A DNA stretch of 64,000 nucleotides from JACVRW01 sp038323835 (lineage in GTDB: Bacteria; Actinomycetota; Thermoleophilia; Solirubrobacterales; Thermoleophilaceae). The notes below the pieces were generated by a model. It was given only the letters and a program-made list of their open reading frames with translations, made no database searches and had not been told where the DNA came from. Below, in pieces: positions 60,406 to 64,000 of this stretch. The position numbers and the translations under genes were made by a program. Numbering within the stretch: the stretch's first letter is position 1; each line of letters begins with the position of its first letter. The DNA lies in the NCBI GenBank assembly GCA_038323835.1, contig JBBQHI010000008.1:31433-95432 (forward strand), given 5' to 3'.

Positions 60406-62247
60406 ATGTACTCGAAAACTCGATCCCTACCTGCGTGCAGCAGGCTGGTGGGATTGCTCATAGGGGTGGCGCTCATGCTGAGCCTTCCTCAGGCTGCGCT
60501 CGCGGCCGGGCAGTCCGGCGGCGCCACGCCGCTGGCCCGCGGGCAGGGATATGCGAGCGCCGACGGCGCTTCGCAGGTAAAGGCGCTTCAGCGTCGCCTG
60601 CAGACGCTAGGTGAGCAGCCGGGGCCTCTGGACGGGCTCTTCGGCCCCATCACCGAAGGTGCGGTGCGAAACCTCCAGGCGCGCTCCGGCTTGGCCGCGG
60701 ACGGGATCGTGGGACCGGCCACGCGCACGGCCCTTCGCAAGGCCCAGCCGCGTCCCGTGCGAAGGGGCGCCGGACTCGGCGTACCCGGCGGGTCGGCCCA
60801 GGTTCGCGGGCTTCAGAGCCGGCTGCACACGGCCGGCGAGTCCGTGGGGCCGATCGACGGTGTTTATGGGCCGAAGACCGAGGCGGCTGTCCGGAGTCTG
60901 CAGGCCAGACGAGGGCTCTCTGTGGACGGGGTGGCGGGACCCCGGACCTACGCGGTTCTCGACCGGAAGGGAACGACGAGCACACCGCCCGTCAGCCTGA
61001 AGGAAGACAAGAAGAAGACCAAGGCGGGCGGTGCCGGCAGGACGACCGCCCAGCCACAGGCAAGCGCACCGGTGGCGAGGCCGGCGGCGCACACCGAGTC
61101 GGCAGGCAAGGACAGCTCCCGGGGCGTGCCCTGGTGGCTGATCGCCACCGGCGTCGTGCTGATCGGCGCTCTCGTCGCGTTCCTGGCGAAGCGTGGCCTG
61201 CCCCGGAGAAGGCCGGATCGCAGTGTGATCCCGCTGGGCCGGGGACTCGAGTTGGAGGGAACGAGCAGCGACCCGTCAATCGGAAGCTTCCGCGGCACCG
61301 CGTACGCCGTGGACATGCCGGCGGTGGCGGATCCACGCCGGCGTGCGGAGGCGAGTCGCTTCTTCGTGCTCGACCCGAGGCGAAAGCTGCCGTTCTGGGT
61401 CGACTACTCGGACGTGGACACCCCGCTTCCGCCTGCGCTTCAGGCCCATCCGGGCCCGATCGCCGGCGGGCCCGAGCTGGCCCCTGGCACCAAGGTGCTC
61501 GGGTACGTGACGGTGCCGAAGGCGGTGCCCGAGCGCCAGGCCAAGCTCTACGACCAGCTGGCTCAGATCGAGGGGTTGTGCAAGCGACGCCGCTTCGAGC
61601 TCGTCGGCGTGGTGCGCGACGTGGAGCCGAACGGCGGCGATGTGCTCGAACGCCCGGGGGTGCGGTATGCCTTCGAGCAGTTCCGCGCCCACCGCGCGAG
61701 CGCGCTCGTGGTGTCGGACGTACGGCGCCTGAGCGTCTCGCGGCCACAGCTCGACGCCCTGCTGGCCGGCCTGACCGCGGAGAAGGTGGCACTCGTGGCG
61801 CTCGAGCCCGAGCTCGACACCTCCACCGAGGAGGGCCGTGAGGTGCTGCGCCAGCTCGAGATCGTCCGTGCCGAGCGGACCAAGCTGGCGGAGGCGGAGC
61901 CGAGCAAGAAGCGGAAGCCCGCCGCCCAGCGGACGAAGGCGGGGTCCGGCCGCACCACAAACGGCGCCGGGCCGGAGGCCGACGCCCTCAAGGAGCACAT
62001 CGTGTCGATGCGCGATCGGGGGGAGTCCCTCAAGTCGATTGCCGAGGCCCTCAACGACGAGGGCGGCCCCCCGCCCCGCGGCGGGCCGAGGTGGCGACCC
62101 TCGAATGTGCGGGCGTCCCTGGGCAATGGGGCCGAGGAGGACCCGGGCAACGTCGTGCGGCTGAACCCGCCGGCTTCCGAGCCCGGCGAGGGCGGCAACG
62201 ACGCCGGCCCCAACCAGCGTGCCGGGGGAGGCAGCCGCCGCCGGTGA
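60406..62247 (+). CDS. Membrane protein fusing peptidoglycan-binding domains to a degenerate serine-recombinase module
   Basis: A 613-residue protein. Signal/anchor residues 13-33; two PG_binding_1 domains at 52-112 (VKALQRRLQTLGEQPGPLDG) and 128-186 (VRGLQSRLHTAGESVGPIDG); a Lys/Ala-rich linker; a helix at 243-261 (WWLIATGVVLIGALVAFLAK) followed by basic residues. The cytoplasmic part, 362-500, follows the resolvase N-domain pattern (KVLGYVTV, ERPGVRYAFEQFRA, RRLSVSRPQLDALLAGL, DTSTEEGREVLRQL). The catalytic Ser is replaced in GYVTVPKA. Residues 536-573 resemble the Recombinase DNA-binding domain (SIAEALNDEGGPPPRGGPRW). ATG 60406 has GGAG 8 nt upstream. A wall-sensing DNA-binding role is inference. 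Confidence 0.85.
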   Translation: MYSKTRSLPACSRLVGLLIGVALMLSLPQAALAAGQSGGATPLARGQGYASADGASQVKALQRRLQTLGEQPGPLDGLFGPITEGAVRNLQARSGLAADGIVGPATRTALRKAQPRPVRRGAGLGVPGGSAQVRGLQSRLHTAGESVGPIDGVYGPKTEAAVRSLQARRGLSVDGVAGPRTYAVLDRKGTTSTPPVSLKEDKKKTKAGGAGRTTAQPQASAPVARPAAHTESAGKDSSRGVPWWLIATGVVLIGALVAFLAKRGLPRRRPDRSVIPLGRGLELEGTSSDPSIGSFRGTAYAVDMPAVADPRRRAEASRFFVLDPRRKLPFWVDYSDVDTPLPPALQAHPGPIAGGPELAPGTKVLGYVTVPKAVPERQAKLYDQLAQIEGLCKRRRFELVGVVRDVEPNGGDVLERPGVRYAFEQFRAHRASALVVSDVRRLSVSRPQLDALLAGLTAEKVALVALEPELDTSTEEGREVLRQLEIVRAERTKLAEAEPSKKRKPAAQRTKAGSGRTTNGAGPEADALKEHIVSMRDRGESLKSIAEALNDEGGPPPRGGPRWRPSNVRASLGNGAEEDPGNVVRLNPPASEPGEGGNDAGPNQRAGGGSRRR

Positions 62248-62253
62248 CTCCCC

Positions 62254-62305
62254 GGGCCACCCACCGAGCCGTGAGCAGCGCCGCGCGGCGGCCGGTGGGT
62301 GGCCC
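62254..62305 (+). terminator. Long inverted repeat, probable bidirectional terminator
   Basis: Perfect 13-bp arms GGGCCACCCACCG and CGGTGGGTGGCCC around a 26-nt GC-rich loop that itself can pair (GCCGCGCGGC). It lies 7 nt after the fusion-protein stop, facing the convergent GntR gene. No T-tract follows. Confidence 0.6.
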
Positions 62306-62443
62306 CTGGCCGCTCACATCACCTCACCTCTCAGGAGGAGACCAAGCTACCCGCAGGACGGGCAGCGCCAGCGCCCCGGGCAACGCGGACAGGGACGTCC
62401 ACGGATGCCCGGGGCGTCGGCGCACTATCTGGGTCGGACCCGG

Positions 62444-63181
62444 CTAGCCGGGGTCGCGCATCAGGCCGGCGAGGATGTGCTCGGTGCCGGCCAGGTGCTC
62501 GCGCATCAGGCGAACGGCCCGGCCGGTGTCGTGGCGCCGCAGCATCGCGACGATCCGCCGGTGCTGGGCGTTCGAGCGGGCCAGCACCTCGCGGGGATGC
62601 GCGATCCGGGCGATCAGGTCGCTCATGTGCCCCTGAACCTCGGTCATGGCGACCACGAGGCGCGGTGAGCGGGCCGCCTCCGCGAGGCCGATGTGAAAAC
62701 GCACGTCGGCGCGTCGATAGTCCTCGAAGGGCGCCTCGCCGGCCATGCTCTCCGTGAGCTCCTCCAAGCGGGTCAGGTCGGCCTCCCCCGCGCGCTCGGC
62801 GGCCAGCACCGTCGCGCCGGTCTCCACGGCCACCCGGTAATCCAGCAGCTCACGGGCCGCGTCCCCGAGGGCGCCCTCCTCGTCGCTCAGGACGAGCGGC
62901 GGCTCGTCGGCGACGAAGGTTCCGCCGGCGCGGCCGCGCAGGGCCACCAAATGGCCACTCTGCACCAGCGTGTTGAGCGCATGCCGGAGCGTCGAGCGCG
63001 ATATGCGCAGCTGCTCGGCCAGCTCGCGCTCGGCTGGGAGGCGACTGCCGGCAGGGAGCAGGCCGAGCCTGATGGCCGTGCCCAGGCGCTCCACCGTCTC
63101 CTCGAACGTAGTAGGCGGCTGCACCGGCTTGAACACGGCCTCGAGGGCCGCGCTCCGCACGGGAACTGTTCCACTCTCCAC
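62444..63181 (-). CDS. GntR-family regulator, FadR/FCD type
   Basis: A 245-residue transcription factor. The N-terminal winged helix is GLLPAGSRLPAERELAEQLR with ISRSTLRHALNTLVQSGHLV and the wing ALRGRAGGTFVADEPP. The C-terminal FCD all-helical domain has LLDYRVAVETGATVLAAERA, YRRADVRFHIGLAEAARSPR and SNAQHRRIVAMLRRHDTGRA, where Asp and His residues usually hold a metal and the carboxylate effector. I chose GTG 63181 because TACCTT lies 6 nt upstream. It is divergent from the DUF6812-type gene. The effector is unknown. Confidence 0.92.
   Translation of the reverse strand: MESGTVPVRSAALEAVFKPVQPPTTFEETVERLGTAIRLGLLPAGSRLPAERELAEQLRISRSTLRHALNTLVQSGHLVALRGRAGGTFVADEPPLVLSDEEGALGDAARELLDYRVAVETGATVLAAERAGEADLTRLEELTESMAGEAPFEDYRRADVRFHIGLAEAARSPRLVVAMTEVQGHMSDLIARIAHPREVLARSNAQHRRIVAMLRRHDTGRAVRLMREHLAGTEHILAGLMRDPG
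63162..63172. promoter_or_regulatory. Candidate autoregulatory operator
   Basis: GGAAC-T-GTTCC, a perfect 11-nt palindrome about 10 nt inside the proposed start of the GntR gene, where a bound regulator could block its own leaderless transcript. Confidence 0.3.
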
Positions 63182-63187
63182 CCGGCA

Positions 63188-63193
63188 AAGGTA
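63188..63193 (-). promoter_or_regulatory. Putative -10 box of the GntR gene
   Basis: TACCTT on the minus strand, 6 nt before GTG 63181. Confidence 0.35.
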
Positions 63194-63226
63194 CACCCGG
63201 AAGCCCTTTCCCGGACCCGGTGTCGG

Positions 63227-63232
63227 TAGATT
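63227..63232 (+). promoter_or_regulatory. Putative -10 box of the DUF6812-type gene
   Basis: TAGATT, 7 nt before GTG 63240; the same hexamer and spacing as recR. Confidence 0.45.
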
Positions 63233-63239
63233 CCCGCCC

Positions 63240-63491
63240 GTGGACATGCGCCAGGAGAAGGTGGTGGTCGAGACCGACCGCTATCGCGTGGAGGGGCGGC
63301 TCACCCTCCCCCGGGAGGGCTACCGAAGCCGGTTGTCCGATTACGTGAACCGGCGCGACCACGACTTCTTCACCATCGTCGACGCGGAGCTGCGAGCGCT
63401 GGACGGCTCCGGGCGGGACTGGAACGCACCGGTCCTGATGCTGGCGCGGAGCCAGATCCGCCTGATCGTCCCGCTCGAAGAAGACTCCTAG
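63240..63491 (+). CDS. Small conserved protein (DUF6812-like)
   Basis: 83 residues from GTG (or 81 from the ATG at 63246). The sequence KVVVETDRYRVEGRLTLPRE, then YRSRLSDYVNRRDHDFFTIV and LMLARSQIRLIVPLEED, is a compact beta-rich domain of a conserved unknown family. It is divergent from the GntR gene and is followed 8 nt later by a lipoprotein frame, so the two may form an operon. Confidence 0.82.
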   Translation: MDMRQEKVVVETDRYRVEGRLTLPREGYRSRLSDYVNRRDHDFFTIVDAELRALDGSGRDWNAPVLMLARSQIRLIVPLEEDS

Positions 63492-63499
63492 GCTCCCCC

Positions 63500-64000
63500 A
63501 TTCGGCTCCCGGCCACAGCCGCAGGGCTCGCCGCCACGGCGGTCCTGGTCGTGTCCTGTGGAGGCGGCGGGGACGAGGACTCCGGCACGGCGGCCAAGCC
63601 TCCCGCCCGGCCCCACCTGAAGACCGCCTGCGAGCGGGTGCCCACCCCGTTGGTGGCGCGAGTGGCCGGGGTGCGGCCGGCGGTGCTTCACCGCAGGCAG
63701 AAGGGTGCCGCCGACGAGGTGGCGGCGTGCGAGTGGCGCGGCGGTCCCGTGGTGCTGGTACGCGTAAGCGTCGACTCGGCGGCCCAGGCCCGGCGGCGCT
63801 TCGCGAACCAGCAGGTGGAGCAGCAGCAGTTCTACGCCGGGGACCCGGAGCTGAAGCCCCGACTGGTCAAGGGCGTGGGCGAGGACGCGTTCGCCGCACC
63901 GGGAGCGTGGTGGACTCGCGGCTACCGGACACTCGAGGCCTATGCGGACGACCGCCTGCTGCGGATCGGTGTGACCGTGCGGGGGTTCTCCGACGCGGAC
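63500..64000 (+). CDS. Lipoprotein, partial (runs off the right edge)
   Basis: At least 167 residues. The N-terminus RLPATAAGLAATAVLVVSCG ends in a lipobox (VVSC), followed by a GGGGDEDS linker and a globular part (CERVPTPLVARVAGVRPAVL, CEWRGGPVVLVRVSVDSAAQ, GVGEDAFAAPGAWWTRGYRT). The CERVP..CEWRG cysteines and layout resemble DUF3558-like actinobacterial lipoproteins. No ATG, GTG or TTG opens this frame. The codon in the expected place is ATT (63500), so the start is rare or altered. The C-terminus is outside the window. Confidence 0.7.
   Translation, partial: MRLPATAAGLAATAVLVVSCGGGGDEDSGTAAKPPARPHLKTACERVPTPLVARVAGVRPAVLHRRQKGAADEVAACEWRGGPVVLVRVSVDSAAQARRRFANQQVEQQQFYAGDPELKPRLVKGVGEDAFAAPGAWWTRGYRTLEAYADDRLLRIGVTVRGFSDAD

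Overview
The window is high-GC, densely coded bacterial DNA. Gene content, frequent GTG starts and 4-nt start/stop overlaps fit an actinomycete. I infer an environmental lineage near Thermoleophilia/Solirubrobacterales from the types of protein present; no rRNA or other marker here proves that. Many genes have a TANNNT hexamer 6-9 nt before the start codon and no Shine-Dalgarno, so leaderless transcription looks common.

Layout. 1-7.7 kb: a metallo-beta-lactamase-fold hydrolase (cut by the left edge), small conserved proteins, a malate/isocitrate dehydrogenase operon, a 14-TM drug exporter and a site-2 protease. 7.7-8.7 kb: a lone AbiEi/DUF559-type nuclease-like gene bracketed by two copies of one ~50-nt palindrome. 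8.7-12.4 kb: a succinate dehydrogenase operon with an HdrB-like third subunit in place of haem anchors. 12.5-16.7 kb: a LuxR regulator, the aspartokinase/aspartate-semialdehyde dehydrogenase operon and a GH3 protein. 16.7-24.3 kb: a molybdopterin oxidoreductase, a decayed SDR pseudogene, the dnaX-ybaB-recR operon, PhoD phosphatase and a large SRP RNA with an Alu domain. 24.4-33 kb: RidA, tRNA-Val(CAC), then an accessory stretch with a lipoprotein/ABC-ATPase/FtsX exporter (one ATPase frameshifted), a parallel beta-helix protein and gene remnants. 33-44.5 kb: secreted proteins, LtrA, a GH65 phosphorylase with beta-phosphoglucomutase, a methyltransferase, asparaginase and a K+/H+ antiporter. 44.6-49.4 kb: an MBOAT/SGNH O-acyl-transfer pair, AlgH, a membrane-protein gene broken by an in-frame TAG and a glutamine amidotransferase. 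49.4-58 kb: a polyamine-type catabolic operon (SDR, ALDH, PuuD, PuuA-like, APC permease) divergent from a glycerol-type FAD dehydrogenase/FGGY kinase pair. 58-64 kb: a repeat-rich cell-surface protein, a membrane protein joining two peptidoglycan-binding domains to a degenerate serine-recombinase module, a GntR/FCD regulator, a DUF6812-type protein and a lipoprotein cut by the right edge.

Most promising for new biology: the palindrome-bracketed nuclease-like gene; the peptidoglycan-binding/recombinase membrane fusion; an 81-bp repeat that supplies the stop codon of two unrelated genes; the recurrent leaderless promoter pattern; and the large SRP RNA. Three genes are broken: an SDR by deletion plus nonsense, an ABC ATPase by +1 G, and a membrane protein by TAG. 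Read-level checks would separate real decay from assembly error.
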